Assembly: GCA_018780035.1 (NCBI GenBank)
Contig: JADMKE010000005.1
Location: 1 to 64,000 of the forward strand
Direction: 5' to 3'
DNA: 64,000 nt
From: Candidatus Sericytochromatia bacterium
GTDB taxonomy: Bacteria > Cyanobacteriota > Sericytochromatia > UBA7694
Positions within the stretch are counted from its first letter, which is position 1; each line of letters starts with the position of its first letter. Under the pieces are notes generated by a model that did not search any database, had not been told where the DNA came from, and saw nothing but the letters and a program-made list of their open reading frames with translations. A program made the translations under genes and the position numbers. Shown in pieces: positions 33,733 to 42,251 of the stretch.

Positions 33733-35304
33733 ATGCAGGTCAACTCCCCCCGTCAAGATATGCTCGGCCAAGTACGTGGCGTCATTTCAGATCGCAAAGT
33801 CACTCCCCAAGAAATGCAGACCCTGCAAACGGCGTTGTCTTCAAGCAGTTTACCCCCCCAAGACAAACAGGCCATGGGGCAGCTCTTGGCCAAATTGGGG
33901 GAGTTTACCCAAACGCAGGGTGAGCGCCAAGGAGATCAATACCTCTCCGAGCCCGAATTGCGTTCAATTCAGTCCATGGCCGCCCAACTCGACTCTCCTG
34001 CAGCCACCCGGTTCAGTGAAGAACTTCAGGCCCAAAACCAACCCGTTGCCGCCAGCTCTGAAGCTGGACCGCGCATTCGGATGCAAAAAGCCCCCCCCGA
34101 AGTGGGCGCAGAAGGGGCTTCTGAAGCAGCAGGCCCCAAAAAGAGCCGGTCTTTTTTTCAGGTGATTGCGGATATTTTTAAAGCGATTTTTAATTGGTTT
34201 GCCGGCCTCTTTGGGGGCGGCGATAAAAACAATGTCAAAGGCCCTGGTCCGAGTGGTTCTGCGGCCAGTGCTGTGTCTTTTGATGGCCCCGGTTCTGCTC
34301 AGCAGGCCCCGCCAGATCTCTCAGCCTTTGATGCCTCTCAAGACTATTCCGAAAGTGAATTTAAGCAGGGCGATTATCTCAATGAATACGCCCGCCCAGA
34401 AGTGCCCGTCAACCCCGAGGCCTTTAACCAATACATGGCTGTGCCCACCACCTTGCGGCCCTTGCCCGACTCAGCCAAGCCCGAGGCAGAAGAACCCGGT
34501 GAGGCCACAGCGGTTGACCCGGCAGCGCCTAAGCCACCCGCAGAAGTACCAGATAAACCAGCCCCAGCAGCCAAACCCCGTTCGGGGGCGATGTATCAGC
34601 GTTCGCGTTACCACGATGACAGCAAATTTGTGCCCCAGTTTCCCATGGCGGCCTTTCACGAATCCGGTGTTTATCGCCGTGATTGGGATCCTTATGCTGT
34701 GGGGGCGATTTCGCGCCCCAAAAAGGGGGACGATCTCGGTGGCAAGACCTACGGGACTTATCAATTTGAGTCTTCGGTGTATATCGATGGCACCTCGCGC
34801 GGAGGCAAAGGCGGTGCAGGTAGCACCCTTTCGCGCTTTATCAACGATCCTGCCAATCCCTTTGGCTCCCACCTCAAAGCCGCTGCCCAAAAATACGGTC
34901 TGGCCAGCAAGGCCTTTGATGCGCTGTGGACCAAATTTGCCCGCGAACACAATCAGGCCTTTGGCTTGGCCCAAGAGGCCTTTGTCCACAAAGACAAAGG
35001 GGACAACGTTCAGCGCTTTATGGATTTGGCCAAACTCAGTCCCGAAGTGCGCCAAGATCCCCGCATTCAGGATCTGATCATGGGCACCACCAACCATGTG
35101 GGCGAACTCGCAGACGGAGCTGCCCGGCATTTGGCAGGCTTGCAAGAGCGGGCTGGGCGTAAGTTTTCTGCCAACGAAATTGGCAAGGCCCTGGCCGACT
35201 ACAAAGAAACCAAGATCTCCTCCTGGTTCCGCTCCTCACCGGGGGCCCATGCGGGGATTGAAAACCGCTTTGAAGCGGAAGGGCGTCAATTCGCTCGGGC
35301 CTAA
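33733..35304 (+). CDS. Lysozyme-like fold protein with N-terminal EF-hand-like domain (paralog 2)
   Basis: A 523-residue paralog of the 31558 product with the same order: helical domain with DRKVTPQE, amphipathic segment SFFQVIADIFKAIFNWFAGLF then GGGDKNNV, a longer Pro/Ala/Glu linker (about 170-285) and the lysozyme-like domain with E310 in AAFHESG and GTYQFESS (341-348). The C-terminal domain is much more alike than the linker. The shared amphipathic helix might insert into membranes and help a signal-less enzyme reach the wall. The last 139 bases are duplicated after the hicAB pair. Confidence 0.65.
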   Translation: MQVNSPRQDMLGQVRGVISDRKVTPQEMQTLQTALSSSSLPPQDKQAMGQLLAKLGEFTQTQGERQGDQYLSEPELRSIQSMAAQLDSPAATRFSEELQAQNQPVAASSEAGPRIRMQKAPPEVGAEGASEAAGPKKSRSFFQVIADIFKAIFNWFAGLFGGGDKNNVKGPGPSGSAASAVSFDGPGSAQQAPPDLSAFDASQDYSESEFKQGDYLNEYARPEVPVNPEAFNQYMAVPTTLRPLPDSAKPEAEEPGEATAVDPAAPKPPAEVPDKPAPAAKPRSGAMYQRSRYHDDSKFVPQFPMAAFHESGVYRRDWDPYAVGAISRPKKGDDLGGKTYGTYQFESSVYIDGTSRGGKGGAGSTLSRFINDPANPFGSHLKAAAQKYGLASKAFDALWTKFAREHNQAFGLAQEAFVHKDKGDNVQRFMDLAKLSPEVRQDPRIQDLIMGTTNHVGELADGAARHLAGLQERAGRKFSANEIGKALADYKETKISSWFRSSPGAHAGIENRFEAEGRQFARA

Positions 35305-35308
35305 AACC

Positions 35309-35335
35309 AGACAAAATTGTCTATGTTACTAGACA
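35309..35335 (+). promoter_or_regulatory. hicAB operator-like repeats
   Basis: Half-sites AGACAA (35309), TTGTCT (35317) and TAGACA (35330) form two overlapping inverted repeats between the lysozyme-like gene end and hicA. TTGTCT could also be the -35 with TATGCT (35341-35346) as -10. Such sites would suit autorepression by the HicB DNA-binding domain. Confidence 0.45.
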
Positions 35336-35357
35336 TAATTTATGCTAGTATCAGGTA

Positions 35358-35561
35358 ATGAAAGCAAAAGATCTGATTAAAATTTTACAGCAACATGGTT
35401 GCGAAAAAATCCGTCAGAAAGGCTCTCATGCTCGTTTTCAGTGTGGCCATTGTTTGACCACTGTACCCATCCATGTGGGTGAAGAATTGGGGCCTGGATT
35501 GCTCAGGGCAATCGAAAAAGATTTAGAACCCTGTTTGGGAAAAAGGTGGTTATCTCAATGA
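35358..35561 (+). CDS. hicA: HicA toxin (type II toxin-antitoxin)
   Basis: A 67-residue HicA: a small double-stranded-RNA-binding-like fold that cleaves mRNA. MKAKDLIKILQQHGC is the family opening, the catalytic histidine is H24 in KGSHARF, and TVPIHVGEELGPGLLRAIEKDL is the conserved end. Two cysteines (CGHC) in the middle are unusual for the family. The stop overlaps the hicB start (ATGA), which couples toxin and antitoxin translation. Confidence 0.93.
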   Translation: MKAKDLIKILQQHGCEKIRQKGSHARFQCGHCLTTVPIHVGEELGPGLLRAIEKDLEPCLGKRWLSQ

Positions 35562-35950
35562 GAAAGCTGACGATCCGCTATAAACCCGATAACAAGGGAT
35601 GGTGGTTTACTTCGGTGAAAGAACTAAAAGGTTGCCATACTCAGGGAAAAACACTTGAACAAGCACGCAGCCGAATCGAAGAAGCACTGGCTCTTTTTCT
35701 TGAGGATCTCAGCCAGGTGGAATTGATAGATGAAGTTGTTTTGCCAAAACATGAACGCGAACTGGTAAGCAGCTACCTGAGTATTCAAACCGAACTTGAA
35801 AAAAAACGCCAAGAATTGCAAGTGCTGAGTCGTCAAGCTGCACATTCACTTAATCAAGGTTTGAAAATTTCCCTGCGTGACACAGGCCAATTGATGCATC
35901 TTTCACATCAGCGGGTGAACCAACTTCTGAAAGAAACACCCCCAAAATAA
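35558..35950 (+). CDS. hicB: HicB antitoxin
   Basis: A 130-residue HicB from ATG 35558 (ATGA overlap with hicA). The N-terminal partial RNase H-like fold reads LTIRYKPDNKGWWFTSVKELKGCHTQGKTLEQARSRIEEAL, which covers the HicA active site. A helical linker leads to a C-terminal helix-turn-helix (ISLRDTGQLMHLSHQRVNQLL) for operator binding, so both neutralisation and repression are expected. Confidence 0.92.
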   Translation: MRKLTIRYKPDNKGWWFTSVKELKGCHTQGKTLEQARSRIEEALALFLEDLSQVELIDEVVLPKHERELVSSYLSIQTELEKKRQELQVLSRQAAHSLNQGLKISLRDTGQLMHLSHQRVNQLLKETPPK

Positions 35951-35951
35951 A

Positions 35952-36087
35952 TTCTGCCAACGAAATTGGCAAGGCCCTGGCCGATTACAAAGAAACCAAG
36001 ATCTCGTCGTGGTTGCTCTTCACCGGGGCCCATGCGGGGATTGAAAACCGCTTTGAAGCGGAAAGGCGTCAATTCGCTCGGGCCTAA
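35952..36087 (+). pseudogene. Duplicated 3' end of the lysozyme-like gene 2
   Basis: 136 bases nearly identical to 35166-35304 (139 bases), with a net loss of 3 bases and a few substitutions. It still reads the last ~45 residues in frame (ANEIGKALADYKETKISSW, GAHAGIENRFEAE, RRQFARA stop) but has no start. The copy begins 2 bases after the hicB stop, so hicAB lies exactly between two direct repeats of this gene end. Confidence 0.9.
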
Positions 36088-36197
36088 GTTTTAGCCCTGA
36101 TTTTGCCCACGTTGTGAGCTGAGCGGGTCTGGGTTCTTACCCATGATTGGGCAAAAATCAGGGATAATGAAGCAGATTCAATTTCAAGGAGCTGCTT

Positions 36198-38048
36198 ATG
36201 TCATCCCCCGATTTACACACACCCACCTGGGAAATGGAAAGTGAATATGCAGGCCTTGATGCCCTGCAATTGGCTGAAGAACAGGAAGAAATTCGCTTGG
36301 CGATCACAATGCTTGAGCAACACGCACAGGCCTTTCGCAGTGCTTTGGGCCAAGAACTGAGCGCAGATGCTGCACGAACCCTGGTCGAAACAGCTTGGGA
36401 AGTGTATCGGGTTGAGAAAAAAGCCGATTTATTGCTCGATAACCAAATGAGTTATGCCTACATGGTCTGGAGCACCCAGGCCCGCAACCAAGATGCCAAA
36501 ACCCTGCTGGAGAAACTCAAACGCCTGCGGGCCCAACTCACCCAGGCCACCCAGCCTGTGGATCTCTTTCTTCTACACGCCTCAGATGCCGTCTATCAAG
36601 ACTATCTCAGCGGCGAGGCGGTGCAAAACAGCCTCTTTCAACTCCGCTATGGCCGCCGCTTGAACAAACGTTTACTGGGCCTGCCCGAAGAAAATCTGAT
36701 CACCTCGCTCAGCCTCGATGGCCCCAATGCCTGGAGCAATCTCTATAACAATATCACAGGCTCTGTTTCGTATGAATTTGAAAACGAGCGCGGTGAACGC
36801 GAAACGGTGGGAATTGCCCGTTTGCAATCGCTGCTGGGCGAAAACAGTGAAGTGCTGCGCAAAAAAGCCTATGCGGGTTTGAATCAGGTCTTTGGTCAAC
36901 ACGAAGAGAGCTGCGCTGCCATTCTCAACGCCCTGGCGGGTTGGCGGCTGGAGCTGGGGAAACGCCGGTCCCATACCGAATCGGTGCATTTCCTCGATGA
37001 GCCGCTGCACCTCAACCGCATCAGCAAACCCACTCTCGAAACCATGATGCAGGTGGTCAAAGAGCAAAAACACTTGGGCCAACAGGCCTTTCACCTGATG
37101 GCCCGTCTGCTCGACAAACCCCGTTTGGATCCGTGGGATGTAAATGCCTCCTCGCCCGCTTTTGGCCATGCCCGCCGCCACATCACATTCCCCCAGGCGA
37201 TGGAAATGATTGAAGAGGCCTTTAACGAGGTCAATCCCGAAATGGGGGCCTTTGCGCGGATGATGGCAGACAAACGCTGGATTGACGCTGCGGCGGCTCC
37301 CAACAAAACCCCTGGGGCCTATTGCTCGGGTTTCCCCCGCTCACGCAACCCCCGTGTGTTTATGACCTATCTCGGCAGCAGTGTCGACATGATTGTTTTG
37401 GCCCACGAACTCGGCCATGCCTTTCACTCTTGGGCCATGCGCGAAATGCCCCAGGAACAAACCCATTACCCGATGACTTTGGCAGAAACCGCCAGTACCT
37501 TTGCAGAAACCGTGGTGCGCAATTTTCTGCTCCAGCGCTGCAAAACGCCGGCCGAAAAACTCGAGATTCTTTGGCAGGAGATCAGTTCGATTCCGCGTTT
37601 TACCCTCAATATTCCGACCCGCTACGAATTTGAAAAACGCTTTTACGAAGGCCGCAGCGAGCGCAGCTATTCCCCCCAAGACTTCCGCGATCTGATGCGC
37701 ACGGTTTGGAACGAGTGGCATGGCGACAGCACCTCTGCCGCTGATGAAATGTTCTGGGCCAGCAAGTTGCATTTTTATATCGTCGAACCCAGCTTTTATA
37801 ATTTTCCCTATACCTTTGGCTATTTGTTCTCCCAGGGCATTTATGCCGAAAAAGAACAGCGGGGAGCCGACTTTTACAATTTCTACGTCAACCTGCTCCA
37901 AGACACGGGCCGCATGACAGCCGAAGATCTGGTCCAGAAGCACATGGGCCTGAATCTGGGTGAGCCCACTTTCTGGCTGCATTGCCTCAAACCCCTGGCG
38001 AAAAATCTCAAGGCCTTTGAACAGGCTGTGGGCGAGTGGCTGGAGTAG
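36198..38048 (+). CDS. M3 family oligoendopeptidase (PepF-like)
   Basis: A 616-residue zinc metallopeptidase of family M3. The zinc site is HELGHAFHSW (H403-E404-x-x-H407), with the third ligand glutamate in LAETASTFAE about 25 residues later. Other family blocks: NLYNNITGSV, YCSGFP, YLVGSSVDM-like YLGSSVDMIVLAHELG and FPYTFGYLFSQGIY. It would degrade cytoplasmic peptides of 6-18 residues. Ribosome site AAGGAG precedes ATG. The stop lies inside a 12-base tandem duplication and overlaps the next gene. Confidence 0.93.
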   Translation: MSSPDLHTPTWEMESEYAGLDALQLAEEQEEIRLAITMLEQHAQAFRSALGQELSADAARTLVETAWEVYRVEKKADLLLDNQMSYAYMVWSTQARNQDAKTLLEKLKRLRAQLTQATQPVDLFLLHASDAVYQDYLSGEAVQNSLFQLRYGRRLNKRLLGLPEENLITSLSLDGPNAWSNLYNNITGSVSYEFENERGERETVGIARLQSLLGENSEVLRKKAYAGLNQVFGQHEESCAAILNALAGWRLELGKRRSHTESVHFLDEPLHLNRISKPTLETMMQVVKEQKHLGQQAFHLMARLLDKPRLDPWDVNASSPAFGHARRHITFPQAMEMIEEAFNEVNPEMGAFARMMADKRWIDAAAAPNKTPGAYCSGFPRSRNPRVFMTYLGSSVDMIVLAHELGHAFHSWAMREMPQEQTHYPMTLAETASTFAETVVRNFLLQRCKTPAEKLEILWQEISSIPRFTLNIPTRYEFEKRFYEGRSERSYSPQDFRDLMRTVWNEWHGDSTSAADEMFWASKLHFYIVEPSFYNFPYTFGYLFSQGIYAEKEQRGADFYNFYVNLLQDTGRMTAEDLVQKHMGLNLGEPTFWLHCLKPLAKNLKAFEQAVGEWLE

Positions 38049-38917
38049 GCGCTGGAGTAGGCGCTGCGCCAGGATATTTCTGCCAGCAGTGGGGCCTGAC
38101 TCTGTTAGAGCCTGTTTATCCGCGCTCTTATCATTGGGTTTGCCCAGTGACAGGGCCTGCCGGAGAGGCCTGGGTGCTCAAACTGCGGCCCCCCGATCGG
38201 GACTGCCAGCTGGAGATTCAGACTTTGCGCGATTATGGGGGCCGGGGCGCCGCCCGTTTGATGGCATCGGACCCTGAGCGAGGGGCGCTCTTATTGGAAC
38301 AGCTGGAACCGGGGTCACTTTTGGCAGCGGTTTTGCGGTCTGGAGAAGAGGCTCTGGCTGTCGAACATGCAGCCCTGACCATGTTACAGCTTTGGCAGAA
38401 CCCACCATCGGGTCAACCGAGCCTGCAGGCCTGGGCCGGGGGGTTTGCCCGCATCGGGCCCGGCTGCCCACTTGCACCTGAACGCTGGCAAGAGGCCCAG
38501 GAGCTGTATCTGCAATGGTCGGCTGAGCCTGTCAGAGAGGTGCTTTTACATGGAGATTTGCACCCAGATAACCTGCTTTTGGGGCCAAAGGGTGATTATC
38601 TCGCGATTGATCCCCATGGCCGGGTTGGAGATCCGGCCTTTGAACCTGCCGCTTATCTGCGCAATTATCTCACCCATCAGCCAGATCCCGTGTCCTCGTT
38701 GCGCCTGCGCATTCAGGGCTTTGCCGAGGCCCTGGCACTTTCCCCCACACGCATAGCGGGCTGGGGCTATGTACAAACAGTTTTAAGTGCCCTCTGGCTC
38801 TGGGAAGATCATGCCCATGATCCTGCCCTGGATGTGATGGCCGCCATGGAGCGCGAATTGCAGATTGCGGGCTGGCTGAGAGAGCTTTGGCAGGAATATC
38901 TGGCCAGTGCTGGGTGA
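38036..38917 (+). CDS. Aminoglycoside-phosphotransferase-like kinase
   Basis: A 293-residue kinase of the APH fold, near the streptomycin-6-kinase/hydroxyurea group. The catalytic loop is HGDLHPDNLLL (H172, D174, N179), and AIDPHGRVGDPAFEPAAYLRN holds the metal-binding Asp. WVLKLRPP contains the likely ATP lysine. It starts inside the pepF gene; its first residues MAGVGAGVGAAPGY come from a 12-base tandem duplication, so the true ancestral N-terminus may have been shorter. Substrate unknown; it need not be an antibiotic. Confidence 0.85.
   Translation: MAGVGAGVGAAPGYFCQQWGLTLLEPVYPRSYHWVCPVTGPAGEAWVLKLRPPDRDCQLEIQTLRDYGGRGAARLMASDPERGALLLEQLEPGSLLAAVLRSGEEALAVEHAALTMLQLWQNPPSGQPSLQAWAGGFARIGPGCPLAPERWQEAQELYLQWSAEPVREVLLHGDLHPDNLLLGPKGDYLAIDPHGRVGDPAFEPAAYLRNYLTHQPDPVSSLRLRIQGFAEALALSPTRIAGWGYVQTVLSALWLWEDHAHDPALDVMAAMERELQIAGWLRELWQEYLASAG
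38040..38063 (+). repeat. Two tandem 12-base repeats at the pepF stop
   Basis: CTGGAGTAGGCG occurs twice head to tail. The first copy contains the pepF stop codon and both encode part of the next gene's N-terminus. Confidence 0.85.
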
Positions 38918-38964
38918 AAGAGCGGCAACTTGCTCTTCCTGCTCAGGATTCACCGCTGCTCCGA

Positions 38965-38994
38965 ACGCTCCCTTCGACTCCGCTCAGGGAGCGT
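38965..38994. terminator. Perfect hairpin between convergent genes, REP-like
   Basis: ACGCTCCCT (38965-38973) pairs with AGGGAGCGT (38986-38994) around a TCGACTCCGCTC loop. It lies between the APH-like and sfsA genes and may stop transcription from both sides. The CTTCGACTCCGCTCAG core is of a kind often dispersed in many copies in bacterial genomes. Confidence 0.6.
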
Positions 38995-39003
38995 CTGTCT
39001 AAG

Positions 39004-39690
39004 CTAAAACCTGTCCCCGACGCTCACACCCTCGGGACTGACCTCCGCCCGGTAAACCAGCACTTCCAGACCCTGTTCCTGAGCAGCAGCAAGAGCTTGG
39101 GCATAAGCGGGATCAATTTCGTGGGCGGCGCGAAAGTGCAAACCATCGCCTCGGCTGAGCACAAAAAGCAGCACGGCCCGTGAACCTTGGGCTTGGACTG
39201 CCAGCAAATCCCCCAGATGTTTGCGTGCCCGCTCGCTGACCGCGTCAGGAAAAGCCAAATCGTCGTCGACGCGCAAACTGACCTGTTTGACCTCCAAATA
39301 ACAATCGGGATGGCCCGCTTGGCTGAGCACAAAGTCGACCCGGCTCTTTTCGCCGTATTTAACCTCGGGTCTGATCTGGGTATAATCCGCCAATTCGGGG
39401 ATCTTTTTCGCTTCCAGGGCCTCTTTGACCAGGGAATTGGTGCGGCTGGTATTGACGCTGATCCAGACTTCGCCATTGTGGACCATTTCCAGAGTATAGG
39501 CCAATTTGCGCTTGGGGCTGGGGCTGTAACTCAGGCGCACTGCCCAACCGGGGGCTTGGCAGCTCTTCATGCTGCCCGGATTCGGACAATGGGCGGTGAC
39601 CACTTCGCCAGTTTCGAGTTGAACATCTGCCAAAAAGCGCTTGTAGCGCTGGATCAGTTTTCCTGCGATCAGGGGGGGATCAAATTGCAC
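39004..39690 (-). CDS. sfsA: DNA/RNA nuclease SfsA
   Basis: A 228-residue SfsA. The family opening LIAGKLIQRYKRFLADVQLETGEVVTAHCPNPGSM is present, followed by the nuclease-like core SRVDFVLS, CYLEVKQVSLR and FPDAVSERARKHL. SfsA has a PD-(D/E)XK-like fold (D in RVDF, E-x-K in LEVK) and an OB-like N-terminal part. First linked to sugar fermentation, later to non-specific nuclease activity. Single gene. Confidence 0.95.
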   Translation of the reverse strand: MQFDPPLIAGKLIQRYKRFLADVQLETGEVVTAHCPNPGSMKSCQAPGWAVRLSYSPSPKRKLAYTLEMVHNGEVWISVNTSRTNSLVKEALEAKKIPELADYTQIRPEVKYGEKSRVDFVLSQAGHPDCYLEVKQVSLRVDDDLAFPDAVSERARKHLGDLLAVQAQGSRAVLLFVLSRGDGLHFRAAHEIDPAYAQALAAAQEQGLEVLVYRAEVSPEGVSVGDRF

Positions 39691-39718
39691 GAATCTGGGG
39701 TTTCACTGCCATTGGTTG

Positions 39719-39958
39719 TTAGGGCAATTTGCGGTGGTTGCCATCGCAAAAAGGCTTGTTTTCGCTCTGTTTACAGCCACACCAGGCGACTTTTTTGCTC
39801 TCAGTGATTTCTGCGCGCACAGGCCGCAAGCCACTGCCGGCATGGGAACCATCACAATAGGGCTGGTTCTGAGACTTGCCGCAAGCACACCAAAAATAGC
39901 TGCCGGGCTCCATGTCCAAGACATAAGGGGCTTTCTGGGGGATTTCGGGGGTGGTCAT
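39719..39958 (-). CDS. Double-CDGSH iron-sulfur protein
   Basis: A 79-residue protein from ATG 39958, which has GGAGG just upstream (the longer frame to 40054 lacks a site). It carries two CDGSH motifs in a row: WCACGKSQNQPYCDGSH and WCGCKQSENKPFCDGNH (the second with Asn for Ser). Each should bind a [2Fe-2S] cluster with three Cys and one His, as in mitoNEET relatives. Likely redox or cluster transfer in the cytoplasm. Confidence 0.93.
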   Translation of the reverse strand: MTTPEIPQKAPYVLDMEPGSYFWCACGKSQNQPYCDGSHAGSGLRPVRAEITESKKVAWCGCKQSENKPFCDGNHRKLP

Positions 39959-40249
39959 GGGGCCTCCGGGTGATATTTGTAGGCAACGCCCACGAGGGGC
40001 TCTTCTTCTTTGCGAGATAAGCTGCACAGTCAGCTTGATCTCGCTTAAGGACAAAACTGTTTTTCTCGCCCAAACAAGATCCTAATTATAGCAGCTGTCT
40101 TGGGCTTTTCAGCAACGCTTCTCTGTCTTTTGGAATTTTTGCAGCGGTGATACCAGACAAAAATCGGGGCTTTCATCGGTTCTTTCATCTGGCCTTTCGG
40201 CTTTTTTAAGGGGTACACTGCCCTCAGTTCGTCGCTGGGAGAAACCGCC

Positions 40250-41188
40250 ATGTCCTTTGCCATTGCCACTTTTTATCGCTTTGTATCACTGCCCGATTAT
40301 TCCGCTTTGCAAGCCCCCTTGCGTGAGCAATGTCTGGCATTGGGAATCAAAGGCTCAATTCTGTTGGCGGCAGAGGGCATCAACGCCACAGTGACAGGTT
40401 CCCGTCAGGCCCTGGAAGCATTGTTGGCCTATCTGGGCCAAGACCCCCGTTTGGCAAGCCTGGAGGCCAAATGGTCAGAGGCTGAGACATTGCCCTTTAA
40501 GCGTTTAAAGGTTCGGCTCAAGCGCGAAATTGTCACCTTGGGCGTGCCCGTGGATCCCACCCAGCGGGTGGGGCAATATGTCAAACCCGAAGCCTGGAAT
40601 GCCCTGATCAGCGATCCCGAGGTGCTCTTGTTGGACACCCGCAATGGCTACGAGGTCAAAATTGGCAGTTTTAAAGGGGCGATAGATCCCCAGACTGCCA
40701 GTTTTAGCGAGTTTCCGAATTATGTTCAGCGTCAACTCGATCCACAGACGCACCGCAAAGTGGCGATGTTTTGCACCGGCGGCATTCGCTGCGAAAAAGC
40801 CTCAGCCTACCTGCTCGATCAGGGCTTTGAAAATGTCTACCACCTCGAAGGGGGGATTCTCAAATACCTCGAGCAGGTACCTGCCGAAGAGAGCCTCTGG
40901 GAGGGCGAGTGTTTTGTCTTTGATCAGCGTGTGGCAGTGGAAGACGGTGTACAAACCGGTCATTACGCCATGTGTATGGGCTGTGGCGAGCCGGTGGGCG
41001 ATGCCGAGCGTTTAAGCCCTGAGTATGAAGCCGGGGTCAGTTGTCCCGCCTGTTTTGCCGAGCGCAGCGAAAGCCAAAGAGCGCGGGCGCGGGAACGGCA
41101 GCGCCAATGGGAGCGGGCCCAGGCCAAACTTCAAAAAGAGCGGCAAACACAGGCTCAAAAACAAGCTCAAACACAGGCTCAAGAATAA
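40250..41188 (+). CDS. trhO: tRNA uridine-34 hydroxylase TrhO (rhodanese family)
   Basis: A 312-residue protein of the YceA/TrhO family, which uses oxygen to make 5-hydroxyuridine at tRNA position 34. The N-terminal acylphosphatase-like domain has GIKGSILLAAEGINATVTG; the rhodanese domain has LLLDTRNGYEVKIGSFKGAIDP and the active loop CTGGIRCEK with C175. A Cys-rich end (CMGCGEPVG, SCPACF) may hold zinc. The last ~40 residues are Arg/Gln/Lys-rich repeats (AQKQAQTQAQ), longer than usual. The stop lies in a 12-base tandem repeat shared with the convergent gene. Confidence 0.93.
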   Translation: MSFAIATFYRFVSLPDYSALQAPLREQCLALGIKGSILLAAEGINATVTGSRQALEALLAYLGQDPRLASLEAKWSEAETLPFKRLKVRLKREIVTLGVPVDPTQRVGQYVKPEAWNALISDPEVLLLDTRNGYEVKIGSFKGAIDPQTASFSEFPNYVQRQLDPQTHRKVAMFCTGGIRCEKASAYLLDQGFENVYHLEGGILKYLEQVPAEESLWEGECFVFDQRVAVEDGVQTGHYAMCMGCGEPVGDAERLSPEYEAGVSCPACFAERSESQRARARERQRQWERAQAKLQKERQTQAQKQAQTQAQE

Positions 41189-41916
41189 GCCCAAGAATAA
41201 GCCGCAACCAGCGCATCAGCGCTTTCAAACTCCAAATTGAGCTCCACAGCAAAAGCCTGACTTAAATGTGAGATCAAGACTTCAGCAGAGATCTCTGGCA
41301 GCCAATCAGCCAGACAGGTCTGGGAGCGGGTTTGGCTGTTTGAGCTATCTGGGCTGTCTGGAAAAACGCGCGGAAGCAGGGCCGGGATAGACAGGCTCAA
41401 ACTGCTCTGCTGCAAAAACACACGCCGGTTGCGCATTTGGGCTGAACCAATCAGCTTCTGGCCCGCAATCTCAAGATCTGCGGGGGTCAAGCTGGCAAAA
41501 CAGGAGGCCTGCTTGCGATAATCTTGGTGTTTTTCGGGCATTTGCAAACTTAAGCCCAATTGTGCCAAGGCTTTGATCGCCACGCGGGAGAGCTGCTGAT
41601 ACGTGGCCTGTAGATCTTTGCCCAATGGGCCCTGGGCATGGCTGATCACACTCCAGCAGAGATCGCTGCCATGTAAAATCGCCTGCCCACCTGTGGGACG
41701 GCGCACCACCGGCAGCGCCAACTCAGCACAGCGCTTTTCCAAGTCGGGATCTGTTTGAAAGCGTCCCAGCGAAAGGGTGGGGCGCTCCCAGGTAAAAAAG
41801 CGCAAAAGGCCGTCACAGTTAAATTCAGAAAAATGGGTATAGAGGGTACGGTCGCGGGCCATATTCACCGCTCCTGCCAGGGGCGGATCCTGCAGCAACA
41901 GCCAGCGTGGCATCAA
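41179..41916 (-). CDS. LipM-like octanoyltransferase / lipoate ligase family
   Basis: A 245-residue member of the biotin/lipoate A/B ligase fold. RRPTGGQAILHGSDLCWS is the lipoyl-binding signature. SCFASLTPADLEIAGQKLIGSAQMR matches LipM, with the catalytic Cys in SCF rather than the LipB cysteine; the QKLIGSAQ lysine is conserved. It would move octanoate from acyl carrier protein to lipoate-dependent enzymes. It follows the small lipoprotein gene by 2 bases and overlaps the trhO end by 10. Its C-terminal AYSWAYS comes from the tandem repeat. Confidence 0.85.
   Translation of the reverse strand: MMPRWLLLQDPPLAGAVNMARDRTLYTHFSEFNCDGLLRFFTWERPTLSLGRFQTDPDLEKRCAELALPVVRRPTGGQAILHGSDLCWSVISHAQGPLGKDLQATYQQLSRVAIKALAQLGLSLQMPEKHQDYRKQASCFASLTPADLEIAGQKLIGSAQMRNRRVFLQQSSLSLSIPALLPRVFPDSPDSSNSQTRSQTCLADWLPEISAEVLISHLSQAFAVELNLEFESADALVAAYSWAYS
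41180..41203. repeat. Two tandem 12-base repeats across convergent stops
   Basis: CAAGAATAAGCC occurs twice head to tail. The first copy holds the trhO stop TAA and the last base pairs of the lipM-like stop. Confidence 0.9.
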
Positions 41917-41918
41917 AG

Positions 41919-42215
41919 CTACATGTCTTTGCTGTGGTCTGGGCGAAACTCGTAAATTTCGATCACGGTGGGCAGGTTGCAGAGGGTTTTGCTATTGACC
42001 TCAAAAGCGCGAACGCTCATACGCAGACCGTCTTTGAGAATATCTACGCTGGGGGTAATCACTTCATAATAATTGTGGTTATCGTCTTGAAACACCCAAC
42101 AGGTCTTACCCAGATATTGAATGGTGGTCATTTTTCCGTGTAGCTCCATGTCCCCTTCTGAGCAGGCAGTGAGAGCCAAAGCGGCCATTAACAATCCCAA
42201 AGTATAGCGTTTCAT
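41919..42215 (-). CDS. Small lipoprotein
   Basis: A 98-residue predicted lipoprotein with signal MKRYTLGLLMAALALTAC (lipobox C18). The mature part contains a strand-rich core (KMTTIQYLGKTCWVFQDDNHNYYEVI, MSVRAFEVNSKTLC) with two more cysteines that may form a disulfide. Family not recognised. The promoter lies at 42252-42280 on the minus strand (TTGCGC, 17 bases, TATAAT). Confidence 0.7.
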   Translation of the reverse strand: MKRYTLGLLMAALALTACSEGDMELHGKMTTIQYLGKTCWVFQDDNHNYYEVITPSVDILKDGLRMSVRAFEVNSKTLCNLPTVIEIYEFRPDHSKDM

Positions 42216-42251
42216 GATGATCTCTGCGTTTTTCCCGGTGGCGTGTGGAAT

